Assembly (NCBI GenBank): GCA_018401435.1
Contig: JAGYJW010000057.1
Location: forward strand, 1 to 38,993
Length of the DNA: 38,993 nt
Reading direction: 5' to 3'
Source of the DNA: Deltaproteobacteria bacterium
GTDB taxonomy: Bacteria > Myxococcota_A > UBA796 > UBA2385
Each line of letters opens with the position of its first letter. Position 1 is the first letter of the stretch. The notes under the pieces are model-generated. The model ran no database searches. It worked only from the letters and a program-made list of their open reading frames with translations, and was not told the DNA's origin. Positions 20,160-28,345 of the stretch are shown here, in pieces. Made by a program: the position numbers and the translations under genes.

Positions 20160-21650
20160 GGAAGAGCTTGGGTGAGCAACCTTCACCTGCCGGCCCGAAG
20201 ACCTACGGAGCAGGAGGATGTTGAGGAAACGAAGAACCCTGAATCCCCTCGCCCGCTTCCCGTGGATAACCTCGACGCCCGAGCGGTGGCAACGCCGAGG
20301 ACCTCGCTGCAAGCCCGCGGGTTCGCTACGCTGGTGGGCTTGCTCAACTCACAGTTGGGCCTCCGACCGTTATTCCCGCACGCGTGCTGGATGTCGAGCG
20401 CCTGGCGCGAAGCCGATGACTGGTCGGGCTGCACAGTGGCTCGCCCACGGACACACGACGCTGTACACCTTGTCCGGCGGCTGAGCCCCGCGGCCCTGAC
20501 TCCGGTCCTCGACCAAGTCAAGGAGCTGTGGCTGAGCAAAGCGCATGCAGGGGTGGACCGCGATTCGTAATTCTGCTTGTGGCCACGACGGCAAGTGCCC
20601 AGCGCGACCGCGAGCCCAAGCACCCGGAGTCCACCGGCATTGCTGTCCCGCGTCGGACCGCCTCGGAAGCGCCGCTCGGCGCAACGCGACGAAGACCACG
20701 CGGGGAAACCTTCAGCCGCCGGACATGGACCCGGGCCCGACGGAAGGTCTACCCGGTCAAGGCCCTCCGAGCCGTGCACGTCGCCTCCGCCGCCAAGGTG
20801 GCCATGCATCAAGTGGTCATCCCGGCGCACGCGGCGAAGCGCCGATGTTCGAGGGCTTCGTCCGGGGAGCTGATTCGAGCCATGGACGCTACGGTCCAGT
20901 GTCTCGGTGGATGCTGGCTCTGTCACCACCGAGAGTCCTCGCGATGCTGGCGGTGTCGGGGATCCCCTACATCGCCGCGCTCAAGGGCAATGCGGGCGCG
21001 CTGCACCGGCGCCTGTCCATGGTCGCGGGGTCAGGGCACCGATGCGCCCCGCCGGGCGGGTGGATCGCCGAGACCCAGGAGGTCCGCAACAAGGCCCAGG
21101 TGCACCGACAGTTCGGCCGGATCGACGAGCTGGGGGACTACGAAGGCGACTACCGGCAGGTCTGGCGTCATGAACGACGATCGTCAAGGCCGGAAAGCCG
21201 CCCGTGATCGATGACCGGCCTTCATCACCAGTTCACTCATAAACAGGGCTCACGCCAGCGCAGTGCATGGCCGCCATCCGCGCCTACTGTGGGGATCGAG
21301 AACGACTCGCTTCGACCCCGACACGCAATGGAACGAGGACACCTGGGCCTGGGTCAAGCACGGCCTGGGTCGAGAGTCGCTCGCCGTCCTCCGCTCATTG
21401 CCTACAACCTCGTTCGCATCGTGCGGCACCGGGTGCTGCGAGACGGCGAGTCTCTGTCCAACGCCCAGACGGGCGGACCGCCTACCCACAACCTCAAAGC
21501 GCAGGGGAAGGCGCGGCCCTTCCGCGAAGTCATGGAGCCTCCGCGACGCACTGGTGATGCCCGGGATCCTTCCGATCCGGGCAGAACATAACGACCCGCT
21601 CGCCCAGGCTCTTCCCCTCCCTCTCTCGGCAACCCATCGCAGCGACAGGT
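20160..21650 (+). mobile_element. Decayed DDE transposase / insertion sequence remnant
   Basis: No intact gene occurs between 19932 and 21764. Scattered pieces in all three plus frames look like an ISAs1/IS4-superfamily DDE transposase. In order they are SLQARGFATLVGLLNSQLGL (about 20307-20366), RAVHVASAAKVAMHQVVIPA (about 20770-20830), IPYIAALKGNAGALHRRLS (about 20962-21018), NKAQVHRQFGRIDELGDYEG, NEDTWAWVKHGLGRESLAVL (about 21330-21390), LIAYNLVRIVRHRVLRDGE, and a tail with NLKAQGKARPFREVM. The order matches a transposase read 5' to 3', but the frame changes at least five times and in-frame stops intervene. The GC content looks lower than in the flanking genes. Terminal inverted repeats were not found. 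It is inactive as read. Confidence 0.6.
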
Positions 21651-21764
21651 CCCGGCAAGCATGGCCGCGTCCTCATCGTGTGTCTACGAGCCGGGGAACG
21701 GTCGAAACACACCGCAGAGCTGGGGTAGGATCAATGGATATTCAGGTCTACCGATCAAGCCTGT

Positions 21765-22211
21765 TCAGAGGGTGCGCAGCCCCTTGAAGGCCGGGGGAAC
21801 CGGCGGGCCCCAAGGGATGCAGCCCGTGCTGCCGTCGTAGTCGGGGCCGTAGGTGCAGGTCGCCTGGGCCTCGAAGTCGTCGGGGAACTGCTCCTGGCAC
21901 CAGGCGGAGCGCTCCTCGCAGCACTCGGCCCAGCCTGGATCGCTGGCATCGGTGCAGTCGGGCTCGGCATCCGACACCGCCGTGTCGCCCCCGTCGCTTC
22001 CATCGGCCCCATCGGTGCCATCGGTGCCATCGGTGCCATCGGCCCCATCGGTGCCATCGGCCCCATCGGCGTCTCCGTCGGTGCCGTAGAGATCCCCGGT
22101 GCCATCGGCGGCGGGCTCCTCCTTGTCCACGCAGGCCCCCAGGTTGAAGGCCAGGGCCACGGTCGCCGCGGCGTGGAGGGCTTTGCTGATGAGCAGTTCG
22201 CGGTCGCGCAT
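21765..22211 (-). CDS. Small lipoprotein with an Asp-Gly repeat and Cys-rich C-terminus
   Basis: A 148-residue exported protein of unknown function. The N-terminus (LHAAATVALAFNLGAC) is a signal peptide ending in a good lipobox, LGAC. Residues from about 37 to 77 are a low-complexity run of Gly-Thr-Asp and Gly-Ala-Asp units, probably an extended acidic spacer, possibly calcium-binding by analogy with other Asp/Gly repeats. The C-terminal part is small and cysteine-rich (PDCTDASDPGWAECCEERSAW, shortened here at its end, then CTYG and GCIPWGPP), suggesting a disulfide-stabilised fold outside the cell. It lies 12 bp after a ferritin-like gene on the same strand, so cotranscription is likely. Such spacer-plus-Cys lipoproteins are common in Myxococcota; no specific family is recognised. 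Confidence 0.8.
   Translation of the reverse strand: MRDRELLISKALHAAATVALAFNLGACVDKEEPAADGTGDLYGTDGDADGADGTDGADGTDGTDGTDGADGSDGGDTAVSDAEPDCTDASDPGWAECCEERSAWCQEQFPDDFEAQATCTYGPDYDGSTGCIPWGPPVPPAFKGLRTL
22001..22070 (-). repeat. 9-bp tandem repeat inside the lipoprotein gene
   Basis: Nearly eight copies of a 9-bp unit, CATCGGTGC or CATCGGCCC on the plus strand, encode the Gly-Thr-Asp / Gly-Ala-Asp spacer. The unit is a multiple of three, so gain or loss of copies by slippage would change spacer length without shifting the frame. Confidence 0.85.
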
Positions 22212-22223
22212 ATCGGGCTCCGT

Positions 22224-23060
22224 TCAGTGGCTGAGGGTGTCGGTGCTGGGGTTGGCTTCGGACAAGGCCTGCTTCCAGGCGGCGGCGGCGTTCAGGCCGG
22301 CCGCTTGCAGCTGCGGCACGATGACCTGTTCGATGGTGGCGTAGAAGATCTGCCGGGCCATCGCGCCGTCGCAGACGCCGGCCTGGCCCAGCTCTTCGCG
22401 CAGGCCCAGGTTGATGGGCAGGCGCGGGACCTCGTGCTCGATCTGGTGGATGAAGGCGTCCACCAGGTAGCTGGAAAGCCGGGCCTTCAGATCCGCGTCC
22501 AGGCGGTCGGCCACGCTGCCCAGCAGCTGCCAGCCAAAGCGGGCGTGGTTGATCTCGTCGGCCAGGATGCTGCGCAGCACCTCGCCCAGCGCGCCGTCCT
22601 CCAGCTCGGCCTGCTCCGCCCGGATGATGGAGACCGCAATGGTCTCGGACAGGCAGCAGACGCTGAGCACATTGCGCAGCAGGGCCTCCAGCGGAGGGGC
22701 GTCGTCGTGGGTGGGCAGGGGGTGCAGGGTGGGCAAGGGGGCCACCGGGTCCTGGCCCAGCGCCATCACCACCCCGGCGCACTGTTCGGCGTGGCGCAGC
22801 TCGTCGCTGATCATGCGCGGCACCAGGGCCTGCACGCTGCTGGGCGCGGCGGCCCGCATCAGCTGGGGCACCAGGCCGGCAAAGACCTGGGCCGAGACAT
22901 GCTCGTTGACCATGCGGCCCCGCCAGGTGCGGGCGGCCAGGGCCCGCTCCCGGTCGGTGAGGGGGGGAAGCCCCGACAGATCCGGCAGGCGCGCCTTGGC
23001 GGCCTCCCGCAGATCGAGCATCGGGCGGCCATCATCGGCTTGGGTGAAGTGGGTGGGCAC
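22224..23060 (-). CDS. Ferritin-like diiron domain protein
   Basis: A helical protein of about 278 residues with a carboxylate-bridged diiron signature: Glu53 (MVNEHVSAQ), ExxH at Glu87/His90 (SDELRHAEQ), Glu139 (CLSETIAVS) and ExxH at Glu169/His172 (ADEINHARFGW). This four-helix pattern is shared by rubrerythrin-like and oxygenase-type ferritin-superfamily proteins. No signal peptide or rubredoxin domain is seen, so cytosolic iron or redox chemistry is likely, but storage, peroxidase and oxygenase roles are all possible. GTG 23060 is chosen because AGGAGGA lies just upstream; an ATG (MLDLREAAK) lies 13 codons inside, and the frame stays open farther upstream without a good start. The lipoprotein gene follows after 12 bp. 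Confidence 0.8.
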   Translation of the reverse strand: MPTHFTQADDGRPMLDLREAAKARLPDLSGLPPLTDRERALAARTWRGRMVNEHVSAQVFAGLVPQLMRAAAPSSVQALVPRMISDELRHAEQCAGVVMALGQDPVAPLPTLHPLPTHDDAPPLEALLRNVLSVCCLSETIAVSIIRAEQAELEDGALGEVLRSILADEINHARFGWQLLGSVADRLDADLKARLSSYLVDAFIHQIEHEVPRLPINLGLREELGQAGVCDGAMARQIFYATIEQVIVPQLQAAGLNAAAAWKQALSEANPSTDTLSH

Positions 23061-23249
23061 GCTGTCCTCCTGCCCCCACACCCTACTTCGGCCACCGGGC
23101 ACTTCCATCGGGAAGGCCCGAAACCCGGGCTTCGGTGGCGCCGAATCCGGGCGGATCCAGGCCAGGACCCCCCTATCGGTCAATCTCGCGATCCTCGTCG
23201 AGAATGAACATGAGGCCAGCCTTGTCGCGGAGATCTCCTCCTCCTTGGA

Positions 23250-23280
23250 GCCCGCTCTGTGACAGCTCTGTGGAGCGGGC
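23250..23280. promoter_or_regulatory. Inverted repeat between the ferritin-like and permease genes
   Basis: The 316-bp gap between the divergent ferritin-like gene and the permease contains perfect 8-bp arms GCCCGCTC (23250-23257) and GAGCGGGC (23273-23280) around a 15-nt centre. The position, 96 bp before permease start 23377, suits an operator or leader hairpin. No convincing -35/-10 pair was recognised. Confidence 0.35.
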
Positions 23281-23376
23281 GTGAAGGGGTAGGGGACTCT
23301 TTGTGGCTCGGGCCTCGCGGGCCCTGCGGCGCAATACAGCCGGGCCATGCCGATTGGTCACAGCGCGGAGACCCTC

Positions 23377-24513
23377 ATGCCCGAACATGAAGATGGGGTG
23401 ATGGAAGAGTTCAAGCAGATTCGCGAGATGCAGCCCACAGGCTTCACCGAGCGCTTCGTACAGCTCCTCCAGCGCGAGCGCGCCTTCCTGATCTTCGTCG
23501 GCCTGGCCTTCTTCGTGACCGGCGCCACCTACCAGATGCCGCCCATCGCGCGCTGGGTGGGCTTCCTGCTGTCGGGCTACGCCGCCGTCGCCAACGACTC
23601 GATCCAGACCATCGGCACCTTCCTGGCTTCGAACAAGAACCAGAAGTGGTGGGTGCTCTGGGCCTTCATCGGCGGCATCTTCCTGGTGACGGTGGGCTAC
23701 TCCTGGGTGACCTATAGCGGCGACGTGTCCTATGAGCGGCTGGCCAGCAAGGGCTTCGCCGAGGCACCCCAGACCTTCTCCTATCTGCAGGTGGCCGCGC
23801 CGGTCTTCCTCATCATCCTGACCCGGCTGAAGATGCCGGTGTCCACCACCTTCTTGCTGCTCTCCAGCTTCGCCACCGAGGCCGACGGCGTCACCGCCAT
23901 CCTGACCAAGAGCCTCTCGGGCTATGTCCTGGCCTTTGCCATCGCCATCGGCGTCTGGATGGCCCTGTCCAAGGCCTTCGACCGCTGGTTCACCGGCGAG
24001 GCCCACCCGATCTGGCGCCCCCTGCAGTGGGCCTCCACCGGCGTGTTGTGGAGCGTCTGGCTGATGCAGGACGCCGCCAACATCGCCGTCTACCTGCCCC
24101 GCCAGCTGGACGTCGTGGAGTTCTGCGCCTTTGCCGGCGCCATCTTCCTGGGCCTGGGCATCCTGTTTCGCATGGGCGGCGAGAAGATCCAGGAGATCGT
24201 GGACGAGAAGTCCGGCGTGGTGGATGTCCGCTCCGCCACCATCATCGGCTTTGTCTACGCCTTGATCCTCTTCTACTTCAAGATGCACAGCAAGGTGCCC
24301 ATGAGCACCACCTGGGTCTTCCTGGGCCTGCTGGGCGGTCGAGAGCTGGCCATGGCCCTGCGCAAGTCCAGCGGGCGCAGCTGGAAGGCGGCCGCCGTGA
24401 TGATGGGCCGCGATGTCGGTCTGGCCACCATCGGACTGATTGTGAGCGTGGTGCTGGCCACCCTGGTCAACGATGTGGTGCGGGACGCCATCTTCGGGTC
24501 GCTGGGCTTCTGA
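23377..24513 (+). CDS. PiT-like inorganic phosphate/ion permease family membrane protein
   Basis: An inner-membrane protein of about 378 residues with around ten hydrophobic helices. Two internally related signatures resemble the PiT (phosphate/sulfate permease) family: AAVANDSIQTIGTFLASN, matching the GANDxxNxxGT loop, and RLKMPVSTTFLLLSSF with a second copy SKVPMSTTWVFLGLLGGRE, matching PVSTTH. The usual histidine after STT is absent, so this is a divergent branch and the transported ion is uncertain. ATG 23377 is preferred because GGAG lies 6 bp ahead; ATG 23347 would add ten residues. It is divergent from the ferritin-like gene across a 316-bp spacer. No PhoU-like gene is adjacent. Confidence 0.75.
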   Translation: MPEHEDGVMEEFKQIREMQPTGFTERFVQLLQRERAFLIFVGLAFFVTGATYQMPPIARWVGFLLSGYAAVANDSIQTIGTFLASNKNQKWWVLWAFIGGIFLVTVGYSWVTYSGDVSYERLASKGFAEAPQTFSYLQVAAPVFLIILTRLKMPVSTTFLLLSSFATEADGVTAILTKSLSGYVLAFAIAIGVWMALSKAFDRWFTGEAHPIWRPLQWASTGVLWSVWLMQDAANIAVYLPRQLDVVEFCAFAGAIFLGLGILFRMGGEKIQEIVDEKSGVVDVRSATIIGFVYALILFYFKMHSKVPMSTTWVFLGLLGGRELAMALRKSSGRSWKAAAVMMGRDVGLATIGLIVSVVLATLVNDVVRDAIFGSLGF

Positions 24514-24523
24514 GCCGGCAGCC

Positions 24524-25273
24524 TCAGCGGGCCTCCGCCGCCTCCCAGAAGGGTCGCAGGCGCGCCGCCAGCGCCGCGGGCGCCTCGATGGGCAGGCCGT
24601 GGCCCACGCCCGGCACCGTGTGCAGGGGCGCCGCCAGCCAGCGGGCCAGGATGCGCGCCGAAGGCAGCGGGTAGTGGTGGTCCCGGCGCCCCCAGATCAG
24701 CTGCACCGGGATGCCAGCGGCCCGCAGCCGCGCCGGCAGACCCAGCCCGGCGCGGATGCCCAGGCCCAGGGCCATCTGGCGCATGCGCTCGGGCAGATCC
24801 GGGTCGGTCAGCACCCCGGAAAAGCGCTCCAGCACTTCATTTCGGCGTTCTGGGGCCACCGCCTGGGACAGCCAGAGCCGCCCGCCGTGGCGCCGGTAGA
24901 ACCAGGCGTCCAGGGGCGGCCAGGCCGTGATGCGGGCGGGCAGCCAGCCCAGGCCGAGGGCCGTGGAGCACAGGCTGAGGCTGCGGGCGCCCTGCCGTGC
25001 CGCGAGGTGGGCCGCGAGCAGGCCGCCATGGTCGGTGCCCACCAGGTGCAGCTGCGACCAGGGGGGCAGCGCGCTCGCCCGGCGCCAGCCCTCCAGCCAG
25101 GCGAGGTGGGCCTCCACGCCTTGATCCGCCAGGGGGGCCACGCCGCCGCAACCCGGCAGGTCCGGAGCCAGGATGAGCCGCGGGTGGGGATCCTCAGCAA
25201 GGACCGCCCGCAGCTCCCGCCACCAGTCCGCGCCGGTGGGCACCCCATGCAGCAGCAGGACCGGGCTCGCCAT
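24524..25273 (-). CDS. Alpha/beta hydrolase with an aspartate nucleophile
   Basis: A 249-residue cytosolic alpha/beta hydrolase. It has HGVPTGADWW (oxyanion loop), LILAPDLPGCGG, the nucleophile elbow VGTDHGG with Asp81, the late acid in IWGRRDHHYPLP and the catalytic His in GVGHGLPIEAP. An Asp in GxDxG, instead of Ser in GxSxG, is the mark of haloalkane dehalogenase, fluoroacetate dehalogenase and epoxide hydrolase subfamilies, so carbon-halogen or epoxide hydrolysis is the family-based expectation. The two halide-binding Trp/Asn residues were not verified. ATG 25273 is chosen because GGAGG lies 5 bp ahead. It converges closely on the permease gene (10 bp) and is divergent from the AAA+ gene. 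Confidence 0.82.
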   Translation of the reverse strand: MASPVLLLHGVPTGADWWRELRAVLAEDPHPRLILAPDLPGCGGVAPLADQGVEAHLAWLEGWRRASALPPWSQLHLVGTDHGGLLAAHLAARQGARSLSLCSTALGLGWLPARITAWPPLDAWFYRRHGGRLWLSQAVAPERRNEVLERFSGVLTDPDLPERMRQMALGLGIRAGLGLPARLRAAGIPVQLIWGRRDHHYPLPSARILARWLAAPLHTVPGVGHGLPIEAPAALAARLRPFWEAAEAR

Positions 25274-25323
25274 CCACACCTCCGCGGGAGGCGCTATCTT
25301 CTTGCACCCCGCCGGGAGGCCCC

Positions 25324-27282
25324 ATGAGCTGGCTCAGTGAAAACCACCGCTTCCTTGGCGCGCTGATGCGGGCGGTGGTGGCCCGCCTCTCCGCCTTGGC
25401 CGAGGGCCAGGTGCCGCCGGATCCGCCCTGGGAGGGGGCCTGGCCGGCCTGGCCCGACGACCTGCCGCCGCCCGCCATCCGGGATCTGGCGGAGCGGCTG
25501 GCCCTGACGGGCTTTGAGCGGGATCTGCTGGTGCTCTGCGTGGCCATGGAGCTGGAGGGCGCCACGGCAACCCTCTGTGGCCAGATTCATGGCAACCCCG
25601 ACCTGTCCTTTCCCACGGTGCGCCTGGCGCTGAAGGCCCTGGCCGGGGGCAGCTGGCGGGCCGTCAGCGAGGGCTCGGCCTTGCGGCGCTGGAGCCTGAT
25701 CCACCTCGATCCCGGCCCGGTGCGCACCCTCGCCCGGCTGTCCTGTGACGAGCGGGTGTGGCAGCACCTGATGGGCGTCTCGGAGCTGGATGGGCGCCTG
25801 GTGGACCTGGTGGAGCCCGGCACCCCCCTGAACCCGCTGGACAAGGGCCGGGTGGAGATCGCCGACGAGGTGGCGGGCCTGCTGGCCGACCCCTCCGAGC
25901 TGCCGCTGGTGGTGCAGCTCACCGGCCTCGCGGCCTCGGCCCAGGTGGCGGTCGCCGCGTCGGCCACCGCCCGCACCGGCAAGGGCCTCATCCGCCTGCC
26001 CATCGCCCGGCTGCCCTTGGAGTCCAAGGCCCTCAGCCAGATCACCCGGCTGCTGGGCCGCGAGGTCATGCTGAGCCCGCGGGTGGTGCTGCTGGATCTG
26101 CACCCCGACGCGCCCGACCCGGTGCGCGAGGCCGCGGTGCGGGCGCTGGTTCAAACACTGCCTTGTTCCGCGATTATCGCCACCCCAAAGGTGCTGCATA
26201 TTCCAGGGCGCCCCATCGCGGTGCTGTCGGTGCCGGGGCCGACCGAGGCCGACCAGCGGGCGGTCTGGAAGGCCGCCATGGAGCGGGTGCCCGCCCTGGC
26301 CCAGGGCGAGGACCCCATCGACGCCGCCCTGCACCTGTCCGCCACCTTCAACCTGGAGCCCCTGGACATCGACACCGTGGCCCGCCAGGTGGCCTTGGGG
26401 GTGGCGCGCAACCGCCCCGAAGGTGCGTCTCAGCACTGCAGGGTGCTGGCCCGCTCCCGCATGGGCCCCCTGGCCGAACGCATCGGCAAGGGCGCAAGCT
26501 GGGAGGACCTGGTGCTGCCCGAGGGCCAGCGCCAGCTGCTCGCCGAGATCGTGCAGCACGCCCGCCACCGCGCCACCATCTACGGCCGTTGGATGCTGGG
26601 CAGCGGGGGAGGGGACGGGCTGGCCGTGCTCTTCAGCGGCCCCAGCGGCACGGGCAAGACCCTGGCGGCCCGGGCCATCGCCTCGCACCTCGACCTGGAC
26701 CTCTGGCGCATCGACCTGTCCCAGGTGGTGGACAAATATATCGGTGAGACCGAGAAGAACCTCGCCCGGGTCTTTGATGCAGCCGAGGGCGGGGGCGCGG
26801 TGTTGCTCTTTGACGAGGCCGACGCCCTCTTTGGCAAGCGGTCCGCGGTCAAGGACAGCCACGACCGCTACGCCAACATCCAGGTGGGCTACCTGTTGCA
26901 ACGCATGGAGCAGTACCGGGGGGTGGCGGTGCTCACCACCAACCTCAAGACCAACCTGGACCCGGCCTTCATCCGGCGCCTGCGCTTCATCGTGGACTTC
27001 CCCATGCCCGACGCGGGCGCTCGGGGCGAGATCTGGCGGCGCTCCTTGCCCGACACCCTGCCCCAGGACGGCATCCAGGTCGATCTCCTGGCCCAGCTCA
27101 ATACCACCGGCGCGGTGATTCATGCCATCGCCACCCACGCCGCGGTGTTGGCCGCAGAGCAGGGCCGCCGCGACGGGGTGCCCCCCGCCGTGACCATGGA
27201 CCACATGCTGCAAGCCGCCCGCCGGGAGTTCCAGAAGCACGGCCAGCCCCTGACCCGCACGGAGACCCTGGGCTGGGAGTGA
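25324..27282 (+). CDS. AAA+ ATPase with helical N-terminal region (Afp15/contractile-system type)
   Basis: A 652-residue protein with a C-terminal AAA+ module. Walker A is GPSGTGKT (residues 439-446), Walker B LLFDEADALF (Asp497-Glu498), sensor 1 is in VLTTNLKTNLDPAFIRRL and the following Arg pair is the finger region. KSAVKDSHDRYANI-type loop residues (here KRSAVKDSHDRYANIQ) precede it. The N-terminal 400 residues hold helical domains including LALTGFERDLLVLCVAMELE. This architecture is that of the ATPases found in extracellular contractile injection systems and in unrelated loci, often as assembly or remodelling factors. No sheath, baseplate or tube gene is present here, so that role is not supported locally. 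Its stop overlaps the GTG of the next gene. Confidence 0.88.
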   Translation: MSWLSENHRFLGALMRAVVARLSALAEGQVPPDPPWEGAWPAWPDDLPPPAIRDLAERLALTGFERDLLVLCVAMELEGATATLCGQIHGNPDLSFPTVRLALKALAGGSWRAVSEGSALRRWSLIHLDPGPVRTLARLSCDERVWQHLMGVSELDGRLVDLVEPGTPLNPLDKGRVEIADEVAGLLADPSELPLVVQLTGLAASAQVAVAASATARTGKGLIRLPIARLPLESKALSQITRLLGREVMLSPRVVLLDLHPDAPDPVREAAVRALVQTLPCSAIIATPKVLHIPGRPIAVLSVPGPTEADQRAVWKAAMERVPALAQGEDPIDAALHLSATFNLEPLDIDTVARQVALGVARNRPEGASQHCRVLARSRMGPLAERIGKGASWEDLVLPEGQRQLLAEIVQHARHRATIYGRWMLGSGGGDGLAVLFSGPSGTGKTLAARAIASHLDLDLWRIDLSQVVDKYIGETEKNLARVFDAAEGGGAVLLFDEADALFGKRSAVKDSHDRYANIQVGYLLQRMEQYRGVAVLTTNLKTNLDPAFIRRLRFIVDFPMPDAGARGEIWRRSLPDTLPQDGIQVDLLAQLNTTGAVIHAIATHAAVLAAEQGRRDGVPPAVTMDHMLQAARREFQKHGQPLTRTETLGWE

Positions 27283-28339
27283 GTCCACCGGCCCCCCGGC
27301 TGGCCCCCTGGGGCCCTCGGCTGCTGCTGGCCCTGGTCGCGGGGCTGGCGGGCCTGGTGCTGGCGGATGGGCTGCTGGCCCTCAGCGGGCGAGACATGGA
27401 CCGGGTGGCCGCCAGCCTCTACCGCCAGCGGGCCGAGCCCGAGGCCTGTGCGCAGAGCCCCGAGCCCGCCTTGCATTACCGCCTGCGGCCCGGCGACTGG
27501 GACAACCCGCGCATGCGCCTGCGGGTGAATGCCCGGCGCGCCCGGGGCTCGGACCGCCCCGGCCCCTTGCCCGACGCCGGGCTGCGCATCCTGTGGGTGG
27601 GTGGATCCAGCATCTTCGGCTCCGATGTCGATGACGACCAGGCGCTGCCGGCCCGGCTGGAGGCCGCCCTGGGGGACTGGCTGGCGACGCCGGTCGAGGT
27701 CTGGAACCTCGGCCACAGCGGCTACACGGCCAGCCAATCCCTGGCCCTCGCCCGGCTCAGCCTCGATGAGATTGAAGGCTTAGACCTCATCTTCATCACG
27801 ATCACCAACCTTGGCCTGCGCCCCTGGCTGGACGAGGCGGGGCCGGGCCACCCCCACCTGCGGGCCACCCTGTCGGCCGACCCCTGCAGTGGCTGGAGAT
27901 CCTGCCGCAGCCGCCGGAGCTGCCCGGCGTACACCCGGCCCTGGCCCTGCGCCTGCACTGGAACCTGCTGCCGCGGTCGGCGCTCTACCGGCTGTGGCGG
28001 GCCTCGGTGGCGGCCTCGGGGCCTCGCAGCACCGCCAACCCCTGGACGGCGGAGGCCGAGCGTCTCGAGGCCCGCAAGCTGGGCGAGGCCCTCGCCCGGA
28101 CCGGCGTGCCCGCCCTCTTTGTGCGCTGGCCGGACCGCCGGGGCAGCCCCGATGGCCTGCCCCTGCGCGGCCTCTCCCTGGGCCGACCGGGCCTGCCCGC
28201 CGCCCACCGCAACCTGCACCCCAACCCTGGCGTGCTGGACCAGCACGCCCGCCACCTGTCCCAGCAGCTTCGCCAGAGCGGCGTGCTCACCGAAGACGGC
28301 CGGCTGAGGCCCGAGCGTGCCCCCGACTTCGGGCCCTGA
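27279..28339 (+). CDS. SGNH/GDSL-type hydrolase, membrane-anchored (one frameshift)
   Basis: A protein of about 353 residues after repair. An N-terminal hydrophobic segment (LLLALVAGLAGLVLADGLL) acts as signal or anchor, so the catalytic part is probably extracytoplasmic. LRILWVGGSSIFGSDVDDDQ is SGNH block I with the nucleophile serine, and EVWNLGHSGYTASQSL is block II. After the frame change comes ALARTGVPALFVRW and HRNLHPNPGVLDQHARHLS, a plausible Asp-x-x-His block V. The break is at the C-run 27881-27884; one more C gives LSADPLQWLEILPQPPEL. GTG 27279 overlaps the AAA+ stop (GTGA), so the two are coupled. Likely an esterase or acetylesterase on lipid or glycan; substrate unknown. Confidence 0.7.
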
Positions 28340-28345
28340 TGGCCC

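Noticed and set aside
22001..22070. Tandem repeats considered as a CRISPR array
   Set aside because: The 9-bp units are contiguous, have no spacers and lie in a coding frame.
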